64,000 bases of DNA from JAILEN01 sp036723975 (GCA_036723975.1 DAIMGJ010000008.1:30401-94400), one strand, 5' to 3'. Positions 53,412-62,863 are shown, numbered from the stretch's first letter. The notes: generated by a model from the sequence alone, not told the origin. Numbers and translations: made by a program.

Positions 53412-54944
53412 CTAAAAACGATTATAGATAAACTGGGATGCATCATATCCCATACCGTATGCTCCGAAAATCAACGTTACCAAAAATAACGTCATGCACA
53501 GACTTGCCTGCAAAGCAAAAGGCTTTCTTGAAAGCTGAACACGCACACTTTCTTTTCGTTGTACAAGACTGACAACCAGTATGGTCACACTTCCCACAAA
53601 AACTACAGCATAGTCTGCTGCCGATAATCCAAGATTTAACCATCCACCGGATACCATTTCTCCAAAATGGCGGAAAGTAAACGCTGATGCATAGGCTCTA
53701 AACACTTGTCCGGCACTGATATAACAATCAAAGAGCTTTAAGAAGCAAAGCATGGTAAAGGTTCGAAGTACCATCACAACACGCCACGCTTTATGGTCTA
53801 CAGAAATCACTCTTTCATGGAACTTTTCATACAAAGGTTCCAATTCTTCAGAAATCATAAGAATCACATAGTTTATGATACCCCAGACGATAAAGTTCGA
53901 CGTGGTTCCATGCCAGATTCCGGTAACAAACCAAACGATAAAAGAAGCCACATATACAGGAAGTCTTTTTCCGATTTTGTCTCCGAAATTTTTTCTTAAA
54001 AATCTGGAAAAGTTCTGCATCGTTTTCGTAATGGAAATCGGATAGAACAGATAATCACGAAACCAGGTACTCATGGTGATATGCCATCTGCGCCAATACT
54101 CTTTTAATGATTTTGAAAAATACGGACGTATAAAGTTTTCCGTTACGTGGATACCAAGCATCTCGGATACTCCGATGGTGATGTCGATTCCTCCGGAGAA
54201 ATCCGCGTACAGCTGGATCGTGTACAAAAACATTTCCAGGAAAATATACGCACCGTTATAAGTTTCAAAATCTCCGGAAATCGTAGCAATCACAGTTGCC
54301 AAGCGATCTGCAATGACCAGTTTTTTAAAGTAGCCCCATAGAACACGATAAAATCCGAAATAGATATTTTTCCAATCCAAATAGTGCTCTTTAAAAAGTG
54401 TCTCTGAAAGCTCCGAAAATCTAGAAATCGGGCCCTGTACCAGCTGTGGGAAATAAGATACAAACAGTGCGTAACGAAACAGGCTCTTTTCCGGCAGTTG
54501 TTTTTCCCAATAGATATCCAAAAGGTAGCCCAATGACATTAGGGTATAAAAAGAAATACCCATGGGCATCACAAGTCCAAACTGCGCCGGTAATTTTACA
54601 ATGGTAAGAAGTGCCACGTTTAATACAATTGCCGCACCGATGATATACTTTCTTTTTGTTTTTTCTTTTGCCCGATACGCTTTTTTTGCCTCGCGATCCA
54701 AATCTTCTTTATGGGCTTTTAAAAACTCCTTTTGCGTAGATAAATTCTTGCCGCAAAGCAATCCCGCAACGTAGGTGGAAAGAATTGTCACCAAAAGATA
54801 AAACAAATTCATCCAGCCGCTTGTGAAATAAAAAATAATATTTCCGCAAAGCAACACAACTTTTTGAAACTTCTTCGGCACGGCATAGTACAGCACAAGA
54901 AGCACAAGCACAAAACCAAGAAAGGTATAGGATGTAAAAAGCAT
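53412..54944 (-). CDS. MBOAT-family O-acyltransferase (DltB-like)
   Basis: 510 residues from ATG at 54944; an upstream in-frame start at 54974 overlaps the carrier gene more and lacks a site. About eleven membrane segments and the MBOAT signature FIRPYFSKSLKEYWRRWHITMSTWFRDYLFYP, with the catalytic His in VTGIWHGTTSNFIVWG. In the dlt system DltB takes the carrier-linked D-alanyl group across the membrane. Here it follows the carrier protein gene by four bases. The acyl group handled is not known. Confidence 0.93.
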   Translation of the reverse strand: MLFTSYTFLGFVLVLLVLYYAVPKKFQKVVLLCGNIIFYFTSGWMNLFYLLVTILSTYVAGLLCGKNLSTQKEFLKAHKEDLDREAKKAYRAKEKTKRKYIIGAAIVLNVALLTIVKLPAQFGLVMPMGISFYTLMSLGYLLDIYWEKQLPEKSLFRYALFVSYFPQLVQGPISRFSELSETLFKEHYLDWKNIYFGFYRVLWGYFKKLVIADRLATVIATISGDFETYNGAYIFLEMFLYTIQLYADFSGGIDITIGVSEMLGIHVTENFIRPYFSKSLKEYWRRWHITMSTWFRDYLFYPISITKTMQNFSRFLRKNFGDKIGKRLPVYVASFIVWFVTGIWHGTTSNFIVWGIINYVILMISEELEPLYEKFHERVISVDHKAWRVVMVLRTFTMLCFLKLFDCYISAGQVFRAYASAFTFRHFGEMVSGGWLNLGLSAADYAVVFVGSVTILVVSLVQRKESVRVQLSRKPFALQASLCMTLFLVTLIFGAYGMGYDASQFIYNRF

Positions 54945-54948
54945 TGCC

Positions 54949-55188
54949 TTACATATCCTCCAGCATGCGCTCAATCATGTCTACCATGGCATCCAAAGAA
55001 TTAAAGTTTTCCGGAACCATGTCTGCTGCTGTAAGTTCAATGTCAAATGCACTTCCGATTTCCGTAACCAAAGTCACCACGTCGAAAGAATCCAACAGCT
55101 TATCATCAATCAATGAATCCTCTGTCTCAAAATCGATTTCCGGATGGAGTTCCTCTAAAATTTCCAATAATTCTTCTTTCGTATTCAT
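54949..55188 (-). CDS. Acyl/aminoacyl carrier protein (DltC-like)
   Basis: 79 residues; the phosphopantetheine Ser34 is in KLLDSFDVVTLVTEI. Acidic and helical, typical of carrier proteins (DDKLLDSFD). It lies 12 bases after the adenylating ligase and four bases before the MBOAT gene, so it carries the activated amino acid between them. GGAGAACG precedes the ATG. Confidence 0.92.
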   Translation of the reverse strand: MNTKEELLEILEELHPEIDFETEDSLIDDKLLDSFDVVTLVTEIGSAFDIELTAADMVPENFNSLDAMVDMIERMLEDM

Positions 55189-55200
55189 AACGTTCTCCTT

Positions 55201-56703
55201 TTATTTCAAAGTTTCCAATTTTTTTCTGTCGATTTTACCGTTGGGAGTAAAACACATCTCCCCCATATGGTTTACCTTCGCAGGAAGCATGTAGCGCGGA
55301 AGTTTTTCTTTTAATATTCCGCGAAGTTCTTTGTCTTCCACATCTCCCACATAGTGCAGGATGATTTTATCCTTTTCCCTGTCATAGGTGCAAGCACAAA
55401 TCTTAATCCCATCAATCTTTGCAACATTTGCTTCGATTTCTCCGAGTTCGATGCGGTGTCCCATATGTTTAATCTGGTAATCTTTACGTGATGCAAAGAC
55501 CAGTTCGCCGTACTCATTGTAATATCCCATATCTCCGGTACGATAGATAAGTTCCGGATAAAAAGGATTTAACGGATTTTGTACAAATGCTTCCGAAGTC
55601 TTTTCCGGATTATTGTAATACCCTAAAGTAACACAGGTTCCGCGAAGACAAATTTCTCCCGGCTGTCCCTTTGGTACAATTTTTCCGTTTTCATCCAAAA
55701 GAAGCACCTGGGTATTTTTAAATGGTCGTCCGATAGGAATCGGTTCCTCCTCAGACAATTCTCGGTCGCATCTGAAATAGCAGCTCATTCCGGTTGCCTC
55801 CGTCGGTCCGTATAAATTCGTAAACGTCGCCTCCGGCAATGCCTCTCTCCATATCCGATACTGTTTTTTCTGGAAGACTTCGCTTCCGAAAGCAATGGTA
55901 TGCAAATATTGCGGTTTCACCAAATCAAAGGTCTTAAAGGCCGAAATCATGGTAAGTGCTGATACCACCCAACAAATCGTATTTACTTTTTTCTCGTTTA
56001 AATATTCCACCAGATTCTTCGGCTGAGCAAAGAGTTCTCTTGGAATCAAATGTGTCGTTGCGCCAAACATAATCGTCGGATACAATTCCTTCAAGCATGC
56101 ATCAAAATAAAGCGGGCTTTGATTTCCAAATACCGTATCCCGGTTAAATCCCAGTACCTCGGACAAATGCTCCACGTAGTCAATCACCGAACGATGGCAG
56201 GCAACCACGCCCTTGGGCACGCCGGTGGAACCGGAAGTAAATACGATGTAAATCGGATCCGTATCAATGGTGGTTTCGTAAATTCCACGAAGAGCAACTT
56301 CATCCGTCTCGCCCTGCAAAAGTTCTGTATAATGGAATTTCTTTCCCGAAAAGTTTAATGTATCTACCTTTTCTTTTGTTGCATCATCAAAGATAACCAC
56401 CCGGGGCTTACAGTTTTCGATAATCAAATCAATTCTGGCAGCAGGCATTTCTTCGTCAATGGGCACATAAAAGCATCCGCTTCGAATCACACCGAAAAAG
56501 GTGCAAATCTCTTCCGGGCTTTTTTCCATAAAAACCAAAACCGGTTCTTTCACAAAACCTTTTAAAATCAAATTTGACCCGATTCGCTTACTGTTATCGT
56601 AAAGTTCCTGAAAAGTAAGCAATGAATGTTCTCCGGAAAAAGCGATTTTCTCCGGCACTTCTTTTACGGTTTCTTCCAAATAATCAAGAACATGCTGTTT
56701 CAT
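55201..56703 (-). CDS. Amino acid adenylation enzyme (DltA-like ligase)
   Basis: 500 residues. Adenylation motifs: A3 YIVFTSGSTGVPKGVV, A5 NLYGPTEATGMS, A7 YRTGDMGYY, A8 RKDYQIKHMGHRIELGEIE and A10 TPNGKIDRKKL with the catalytic Lys. It activates an amino acid with ATP and loads the adjacent carrier protein. The pocket region around ICWVVSALTMIS does not read like the canonical DltA stretch as I recall it, so D-alanine is not assured. The start overlaps the racemase gene by 20 bases. Confidence 0.92.
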   Translation of the reverse strand: MKQHVLDYLEETVKEVPEKIAFSGEHSLLTFQELYDNSKRIGSNLILKGFVKEPVLVFMEKSPEEICTFFGVIRSGCFYVPIDEEMPAARIDLIIENCKPRVVIFDDATKEKVDTLNFSGKKFHYTELLQGETDEVALRGIYETTIDTDPIYIVFTSGSTGVPKGVVACHRSVIDYVEHLSEVLGFNRDTVFGNQSPLYFDACLKELYPTIMFGATTHLIPRELFAQPKNLVEYLNEKKVNTICWVVSALTMISAFKTFDLVKPQYLHTIAFGSEVFQKKQYRIWREALPEATFTNLYGPTEATGMSCYFRCDRELSEEEPIPIGRPFKNTQVLLLDENGKIVPKGQPGEICLRGTCVTLGYYNNPEKTSEAFVQNPLNPFYPELIYRTGDMGYYNEYGELVFASRKDYQIKHMGHRIELGEIEANVAKIDGIKICACTYDREKDKIILHYVGDVEDKELRGILKEKLPRYMLPAKVNHMGEMCFTPNGKIDRKKLETLK

Positions 56704-57400
56704 TTTTCCAATCCTTTATGCACCGGATTGCCAAGGTTTCCATGACATCCAATGTTTCTCCTATTAAGTATTCCTTCGGTATCAAAGAAAGTTCCGTGCA
56801 TCCCAAAACCACCACTTCAGCGCCGGTATCTTGCAAATAAGAAAGCACCTTTTGTACTTTATCTTTATCTGCAATACGATTCGACTTTACGCAATCATAA
56901 ATTACATCCATCACATACTGCTGATGTGTTTCATCAGGATAAATACAATCGATATTTTTATCAGAAAGTGCTTTCGTAAAAAGTCCACTGCTTACGGTAC
57001 CGTTTGTTGCCATAACACCCACTTTCTTGCAACCCTTTTGGGAAAGTGCATCGGCAGCATCGCCAAGTCCGTCCAAAACCGGGATAGATACATCTTTTTG
57101 AATCTCATCATGGAAAAAGTGGCTTGTCACACATGGTACAGCAATTTGCGCCACGCCTTCCCCCTGAAGTTTTAACGCAGCTTCTTTGATATACGGCGCC
57201 GGGCTTTTGTCACTGTCTCCAAGAATATAAGCCGTGCGATCCGGAATGTTGGGTAAGTGACGCACAATCATAGGAAGATGTTCCTGATCACAGGAAGCAT
57301 CCGTATGTTCAATTATCATTTGCATAAAAAGTGCCGTGGCCATGGGTCCCATGCCGCCAATGACACCTAGTGTATAGTTATTTTCCATTTTCTTTTCCAT
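56684..57400 (-). CDS. Aspartate/glutamate racemase family protein
   Basis: 238 residues (a start at 57388 is also plausible). GVIGGMGPMATALFM opens the fold. The two catalytic Cys are in IAVPCVTSHFF and VVLGCTELSLI. The usual first motif has PCNTAH with an Asn that contacts substrate; here it is Val, so another substrate is possible. It overlaps the adenylating ligase gene by 20 bases and is therefore first in the dlt-like operon. I infer it supplies the D-amino acid that the ligase activates. Confidence 0.88.
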   Translation of the reverse strand: MEKKMENNYTLGVIGGMGPMATALFMQMIIEHTDASCDQEHLPMIVRHLPNIPDRTAYILGDSDKSPAPYIKEAALKLQGEGVAQIAVPCVTSHFFHDEIQKDVSIPVLDGLGDAADALSQKGCKKVGVMATNGTVSSGLFTKALSDKNIDCIYPDETHQQYVMDVIYDCVKSNRIADKDKVQKVLSYLQDTGAEVVVLGCTELSLIPKEYLIGETLDVMETLAIRCIKDWKNETACS

Positions 57401-57462
57401 CCTAACTTCACAAGTATATGTTCTTTCCTATATATAGTCAATGAAATTTCAGCCGTAAATAA

Positions 57463-57491
57463 TTGTTTTTTTTACGCGTTTCTACTACAAT
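57463..57491 (+). promoter_or_regulatory. Promoter of the lipoprotein-transglutaminase-feoAB unit
   Basis: TTGTTT (57463-57468), 17-base spacer and TACAAT (57486-57491) lie 72 bases before the ATG at 57563. No other promoter is clear before feoAB. Confidence 0.5.
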
Positions 57492-57562
57492 ACTACTGGT
57501 TAAAAATGACACAAAACTACTTATAAATATGAAATCATTCAAATACGAAAGGAATTACATTT

Positions 57563-58093
57563 ATGAAATCAAAACATCTTGTAACAATAACACTTGCGCT
57601 TGTATGTACCATCGGGCTCTTCGGTTGCTCCTCCAACGATGTAAAAGTCATCGATAAAAATGCCTCTTCTGCTTCCGAAAGCAATACCGGTGCAGATGGA
57701 TACGTGTTCTCCTATAAAGGCACAGACATCCCGGTAGATGCAAGTTTTGCACCGATTTTAGAAGAGCTCGGCGAGCCAAACTCCTACTTCGAATCTCCAA
57801 GCTGTGCAGCTCAGGGAATCGGCAAGCACTACACTTACAACGATTTTGAAATTGAAACCTATCCGGATGGCGACGACGATAAAGTTTTATATGTAATGTT
57901 AAAATCCGACGCTGTCTCTACAAAAGAAGGCATCAATACTTCTTCCACCAAAGAAGATATCATTGCCGCATATGGTGAACCCACCGAAGAAGTAACCGGT
58001 TCTTTGATCTATGAAATGTCCAACATGAAATTAAAATTCCTGTTCAACGGAGATTCCATGATTTCCATCGAATACGACAGCCCACTGGCTTAA
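57563..58093 (+). CDS. Small lipoprotein of unknown function
   Basis: 176 residues; lipobox LFGCSS. The mature part is a beta-rich domain with two repeats of the type GEPNSYFESPSC and AYGEPTEEVTGSLIYE, similar in spirit to SmpA/BamE-like or PepSY-like small domains. It is followed after 26 bases by the transglutaminase-like gene. Role unknown, probably wall-facing. Confidence 0.8.
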   Translation: MKSKHLVTITLALVCTIGLFGCSSNDVKVIDKNASSASESNTGADGYVFSYKGTDIPVDASFAPILEELGEPNSYFESPSCAAQGIGKHYTYNDFEIETYPDGDDDKVLYVMLKSDAVSTKEGINTSSTKEDIIAAYGEPTEEVTGSLIYEMSNMKLKFLFNGDSMISIEYDSPLA

Positions 58094-58119
58094 ACTGATA
58101 TAGGGAGTAAACGCTTCAA

Positions 58120-59403
58120 ATGAGTGAAAAGATGCAAAAAGCAAAAAGAAAACAAAGAGCACGTCAAAGAAAAATGAAGACTTCTTCCAAAGTCATCATC
58201 GCTGTCACTGTTTGTGCAGCAGTCATTGCCGCCGGGCTCTTTGGATTTTACAAATACGAAACCGGTATTGTTTATAAAGAAATCTATATCGAAGCCGGAA
58301 GTGAAACACCGGACATCTCCGAGTTTTTAAAACGTGATGCAAAAGATGCGGCCTTTAAAAATGGAAGCGACTTTGACACAAAGGTTCCTGGAGATTACAA
58401 GCTTACCATCGAATGCAAAGTACCTGTCTTCGGAAAAGTTTCCTTACCTGTAACCTTACATGTCACCGATACCACGGCTCCTGTTGTGGAACCTCTTTCC
58501 GAGTACACCTATTTCACATATCAGGAAGGTGAGCCGGAAGCAAAAGACTTTCTTGCATCCGTAACCGATGCTACAGAGTGGACTGCTTCCTTTAGCGGAA
58601 GTTATGATTTTTCCTCCGTGGGAGAATTTGATGCGGAAATCATCGTAGAAGACGCAGCAAAAAACAAAACAACAGTTGTTGTTCCATGCAAAGTCATAAC
58701 CGACACAACGGCTCCTGTCATTTCCGGAGTGGAGCCACTATCCGTATCCCAGGGTGATACCATTTCTTATACCTCAAATGTTACAGTAACGGATGACTAT
58801 GATAAGAATCCTACCTTGGAAGTTGATACCTCAGAAGTTAACCCGGATAAGCGCGGCATTTACAATATCACTTACACCGCTACAGATGCATCCGGAAACA
58901 AATCTACCGAAACTACTACAATCCAGGTAAAATCCATGGTAATTGCAGCTGCAACGGAAAGCACGGTAAACGGTATGGCAGACGAAATATTATCCGAGAT
59001 TATTCACGACGGCATGAGTCAGTTAGAGCAGGCGAGAGCCGTATTTGATTGGGTGGTAAATAACATCACCTACTCTGAAAGTGCCGGCATTGACGATTTG
59101 TATTCTGCTGCCTATAAGGGAATGTATAACCGCGTAGGCGATTGTACCGTAAAACAAAAAACAGCAGAAGTCATGCTCAATCGCCTCGGCATCAAAAATA
59201 TGGAAATCGAAAAAATCCGCGACACCCGCGGCCATTACTGGTTATTGATTGATGTGGGGGAAGGCTGGTACCATTACGATCCAAATGCCCAGTTAGACGG
59301 TTCCTTAATCTTCTACTGGCATGATGCGGATTTGTGGGAATACTCCAACACCCACGGAAATACTCATAACTACGACAAGAGCAAATATCCTACCATTCAA
59401 TAA
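58120..59403 (+). CDS. Membrane-anchored transglutaminase-like protein with Ig-like repeats
   Basis: 427 residues. A basic start, one helix (VIIAVTVCAAVIAAGLFGF), then three Ig-like modules with the boundary VTDTTAPVVEPLSE / VITDTTAPVISGVEPLSV (about 75-270). The C-terminal transglutaminase fold has catalytic Cys in RVGDCTVKQ, His in TRGHYWLLI and Asp in YHYDPNAQ. It may crosslink or cleave amide bonds in wall or surface proteins. It ends 16 bases before the feoAB start. Confidence 0.88.
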   Translation: MSEKMQKAKRKQRARQRKMKTSSKVIIAVTVCAAVIAAGLFGFYKYETGIVYKEIYIEAGSETPDISEFLKRDAKDAAFKNGSDFDTKVPGDYKLTIECKVPVFGKVSLPVTLHVTDTTAPVVEPLSEYTYFTYQEGEPEAKDFLASVTDATEWTASFSGSYDFSSVGEFDAEIIVEDAAKNKTTVVVPCKVITDTTAPVISGVEPLSVSQGDTISYTSNVTVTDDYDKNPTLEVDTSEVNPDKRGIYNITYTATDASGNKSTETTTIQVKSMVIAAATESTVNGMADEILSEIIHDGMSQLEQARAVFDWVVNNITYSESAGIDDLYSAAYKGMYNRVGDCTVKQKTAEVMLNRLGIKNMEIEKIRDTRGHYWLLIDVGEGWYHYDPNAQLDGSLIFYWHDADLWEYSNTHGNTHNYDKSKYPTIQ

Positions 59404-59419
59404 GAATTCGGAGGTCTTT

Positions 59420-61756
59420 ATGACATTAAAAGAGATTAAAATCGGTGAATCCGCCAGGGTTTTAAATGTCGGCGGTGACGGCGCCCTTCGCCAACACTTT
59501 TTGGATATGGGAATCATCCCCGGTGCCACCGTTACCATCGTAAAATATGCACCTATGGGAGATCCCGTGGAACTGATGATTCACGGATATGAACTGACCC
59601 TTCGTTTGGACGATGCAGCAAGAATCGATGTAGAACCTGCTAAGGTTTGCGAAGGAGAAGCCATACCCACACAGAAGAAAAAACCTTCTGCCCATCCGGG
59701 TCTTGGTGAGGCGGGTAAATCCCATCCGGAAGTAAATACCACGCCACTGGACGATTCCACCCAGCTTACCTTTGCGCTTGTGGGAAATCAGAACTGCGGA
59801 AAGACCACCCTTTTTAATCAGTTAACCGGTGCCAACCAACACGTTGGGAACTTCCCCGGTGTCACCGTAGACCGAAAAGACGGTGTCATCAAAGGTCATC
59901 CAAATACTTTAGTTACAGACCTTCCGGGTATCTATTCCATGTCTCCTTACAGCAGCGAGGAAATCGTATCCCGTAACTTTGTTTTAAAAGATAAGCCAAA
60001 GGCTATCATCAATATCGTAGACGCTACCAATATTGAGCGTAACCTTTACCTCACCATGCAGCTTTTGGAAATGAATACCCCGATGGTCGTAGCTCTTAAT
60101 ATGATGGACGAGCTTCGCGCCAACGGAGGAACCATCGACATCAACGCCATGGAAGAAATGCTTGGTGTTCCCGTGGTTCCGATTTCCGCTGCAAAGAATC
60201 AAGGTATCGGAGAATTAATTGAACATGCCATTCACGTGGCGCACTATCAGGAAACACCCATGCGTCACGATTTCTGTGGAGAAAACGACCACGGCGGAGC
60301 AGTTCACCGCTGCCTGCATGGCACAAGACACCTGATTGAAGATCATGCAAAATCTGCAGGAATTCCACTTCATTTTGCGGCAAGCAAACTAATCGAAGGG
60401 GATTCTTTGATTACATCTCAATTGGAATTGGACGAAAACGAACTGGAAACCATCCGTCATTTGGCACTGCAAATGGAAAAGGAAAGCGGTCTTGATTCTT
60501 CTGCTGCCATTGCAGATATGCGTTACTCTTATATTTTTAAAGTATGTGACGAGTGCGTGAAAAAGCCAGAAAAGAGTAAAGAAAGCATCCGAAGTGAAAA
60601 AATCGATCGGGTATTAACCGGACGTTTTACCGCCATTCCTTTATTTGTATTAATTATGGTGACTGTTTTCTGGCTTACCTTTGAAGTCATCGGCGGAACC
60701 CTTCAGGGATGGTTGGAAATCGGCATCGACGCCCTAACTGCGCAGGTAGATGCCTTTCTTACCGCGGGAGAAGTAAATCCGGTATTGCACGGACTCATCG
60801 TCGAAGGAATCTTTGCCGGTGTCGGAAGCGTTTTAAGCTTCCTTCCGATTATTGTAACCTTGTTTTTCTTTTTATCCCTTTTGGAAGACAGCGGCTACAT
60901 TGCCAGGGTTGCTTTCTTTATGGATAAACTTCTTCGAAAAATCGGTCTTTCCGGAAGAAGTATTGTTCCAATGTTAATCGGTTTCGGCTGTACGGTACCG
61001 GCGGTCATGTCCACCCGTACCCTCCCGAGCGAACGGGACAGAAAGATGACCATTCTTCTTACTCCGTTTATGAGCTGTACCGCTAAGCTTCCGATTTATG
61101 CCTTCTTTGTGGATGCATTCTTTAGTGAACACAAAGCCCTGATTATGGCAGGACTATACTTCCTTGGAATCCTGTTTGGAATCTTTAACGCCGTACTGTA
61201 TCGAAAGACACTGTTTAAAGGAGAGGCAGTTCCGTTTGTTATGGAACTTCCAAACTACCGACTTCCCGGATTAAAATCCGTAGGTATTCTCCTTTGGGAG
61301 AAAGCAAAGGACTTCTTGCAAAGAGCCTTTACCATTATTTTCCTGGCCACCATTATCATCTGGCTCTTACAAAGCTTTGATCCAAGATTTAACATGGTTA
61401 CCGACCAGTCCAAGAGTATCTTGGCCTATATCGGAAATTACTTAAGCGTTCTTCTAATTCCGATTGGTCTTGGCAACTGGCAGATCAGTACCGCTTTGAT
61501 TACAGGATTTATCGCAAAGGAAAGCGTAGTTTCCACTTTGGAAATTCTCTTCGGTCAAAATGTTACCGGCATGATGTCCTCTGCAACCGCCGCATCTCTT
61601 TTGGTATTCTCACTTCTCTACACACCTTGTGTAGCAGCTATCGCAGCCATCAAGCGAGAACTGGGAAAAAAATGGGCGCTGATTGTTGTCCTATGGCAAT
61701 GTATCGTTGCCTGGATTGCAGCCTTTATCACCTATCGAATAGTGTTAGGAATATGA
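59420..61756 (+). CDS. feoB: FeoA-FeoB fusion, ferrous iron transporter
   Basis: 778 residues from ATG at 59420 (GGAGG ahead); a longer in-frame start at 59321 is inside the previous gene. The FeoA-type SH3 domain is residues about 1-75 (LRQHFLDMGIIPGATV). The G domain begins near 115 with G1 GNQNCGKTTLFNQ, G3 DLPGIYSM and G4 NMMDE. The membrane part has about eight helices and the two gate motifs with VPMLIGFGCTVPAV and TPFMSCTAKLP. It imports ferrous iron. The distant DtxR-type gene could control it. Confidence 0.95.
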   Translation: MTLKEIKIGESARVLNVGGDGALRQHFLDMGIIPGATVTIVKYAPMGDPVELMIHGYELTLRLDDAARIDVEPAKVCEGEAIPTQKKKPSAHPGLGEAGKSHPEVNTTPLDDSTQLTFALVGNQNCGKTTLFNQLTGANQHVGNFPGVTVDRKDGVIKGHPNTLVTDLPGIYSMSPYSSEEIVSRNFVLKDKPKAIINIVDATNIERNLYLTMQLLEMNTPMVVALNMMDELRANGGTIDINAMEEMLGVPVVPISAAKNQGIGELIEHAIHVAHYQETPMRHDFCGENDHGGAVHRCLHGTRHLIEDHAKSAGIPLHFAASKLIEGDSLITSQLELDENELETIRHLALQMEKESGLDSSAAIADMRYSYIFKVCDECVKKPEKSKESIRSEKIDRVLTGRFTAIPLFVLIMVTVFWLTFEVIGGTLQGWLEIGIDALTAQVDAFLTAGEVNPVLHGLIVEGIFAGVGSVLSFLPIIVTLFFFLSLLEDSGYIARVAFFMDKLLRKIGLSGRSIVPMLIGFGCTVPAVMSTRTLPSERDRKMTILLTPFMSCTAKLPIYAFFVDAFFSEHKALIMAGLYFLGILFGIFNAVLYRKTLFKGEAVPFVMELPNYRLPGLKSVGILLWEKAKDFLQRAFTIIFLATIIIWLLQSFDPRFNMVTDQSKSILAYIGNYLSVLLIPIGLGNWQISTALITGFIAKESVVSTLEILFGQNVTGMMSSATAASLLVFSLLYTPCVAAIAAIKRELGKKWALIVVLWQCIVAWIAAFITYRIVLGI

Positions 61757-61760
61757 TTTA

Positions 61761-61815
61761 AAAAATCTCAAATGGTTTTCACAGGTGTCCCTACATGAAA
61801 ACATTTGAGATTTTT
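61761..61815. terminator. Bidirectional terminator after feoAB
   Basis: AAAAATCTCAAATGGTTTTCA and the inverse copy at 61794-61815 (one bulge) pair across a 14-base loop; a run of T follows on the plus strand and A on the other side. Confidence 0.85.
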
Positions 61816-61969
61816 AATTATTGTTCTCTTTCCATACGGCATTCCCCCGACGCACATATACTCACGGAAATACCTGAGCATAGCGTATTGCACTTTTCCA
61901 AGCGACTTTCAAGGTGTTTTCTGCACTTTTTCACTCAAATATGTTACAGTATATATGGAGGAATCAGTC

Positions 61970-62863
61970 ATGAACAAAAAAACTATAATGTCTATGCCAA
62001 TAACCTGCTTCTGGGCAGTCATCGCCACATGTTTTTTGGGAATTGTAATAGGTTCTTTTCGTGATTTTGAAATCAATGTCGCTCTGGCTAATAAAACCGA
62101 GCTGGGCTCTTTTTTTGCCACCTATGGTTCTTACTTCTCTTACTGTCTATATCCTGCAGCAGGAGCCTGCCTATACTCAGGGTTTAGAAAAAAAGGGGAA
62201 CGATATCGTCTGCTGTCCCGGACTCTTCTTGTCCTTGGCTGGTTTATGGCGGTATATTATTCCAACAATTATAACGGAAAGGCTGTCCGCTCTCTGTTTG
62301 GATACACAGCCGGGGAGTCGTCTGCAGCACTGTCTGTTATAAGCTGGTTTTTCTGGGCGGTTCTGTATAGCTGGGTTCCATTTGTTGTGATCCGATTGGT
62401 TGATGACAATAATCCAGATAAGCTGATTGCGGTGGGCGCATCTATCCTGATTGCAGGAATTGCCGCAGATAATATAAACCTTTGGCTTAAACAGGTGGCT
62501 TCCCGCCCGCGGTACAAGTATCTTATCACCCTGGATGATCCAAGGGCGGAATTCCGCAACTGGTGGCAGATGGTTCCAAATCTGGCAGGCAGCGATGACA
62601 GCTTTAAGAGTTGGCCCAGTGGTAATATGACCATTGCAAGCATGATGTTTGCAATGCCCATGTTAACGGATGTTATGAAAAAGAGAAGCATTAGAAAAAA
62701 CAAGATAGCGTTTTCGCTATCCTGTGTGTTTGTGGTTATCTACGGCTATAACCGGATCCATATGACCAATCATTTTTTGTCAGATGTTTGTTTTGGAGTA
62801 TTGATAACATATCTGATCTACTCGATCATCAGCACCGCATTTCTGAGTAGCCAGAGAGAATAG
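61970..62863 (+). CDS. PAP2-superfamily membrane phosphatase-like protein
   Basis: 297 residues from ATG at 61970 with GGAGG ahead; longer starts begin within the feo terminator. About six membrane segments. Motif 1 is KQVASRPRYKY, motif 2 is WPSGN (the usual PSGH has His; here Asn), and motif 3 is NRIHMTNHFLSD. The second-motif change affects the residue thought to protonate the leaving group, so activity may be altered. It would act on a lipid phosphate such as undecaprenyl diphosphate or phosphatidate outside the membrane. Confidence 0.85.
   Translation: MNKKTIMSMPITCFWAVIATCFLGIVIGSFRDFEINVALANKTELGSFFATYGSYFSYCLYPAAGACLYSGFRKKGERYRLLSRTLLVLGWFMAVYYSNNYNGKAVRSLFGYTAGESSAALSVISWFFWAVLYSWVPFVVIRLVDDNNPDKLIAVGASILIAGIAADNINLWLKQVASRPRYKYLITLDDPRAEFRNWWQMVPNLAGSDDSFKSWPSGNMTIASMMFAMPMLTDVMKKRSIRKNKIAFSLSCVFVVIYGYNRIHMTNHFLSDVCFGVLITYLIYSIISTAFLSSQRE

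Noticed and set aside
55201..56703. Assignment of the ligase as part of a nonribosomal peptide synthetase
   Set aside because: No condensation or thioesterase domains are near; the neighbours are a lone carrier, an MBOAT and an SGNH protein, which is the dlt layout.
59321..59419. Longer N-terminus of FeoAB
   Set aside because: It lies within the transglutaminase-like gene, and GGAGG directly precedes the ATG at 59420.
61805..61969. Longer N-terminus of the PAP2 gene
   Set aside because: The extension starts within the feoAB terminator; the ATG at 61970 has a strong GGAGG site.
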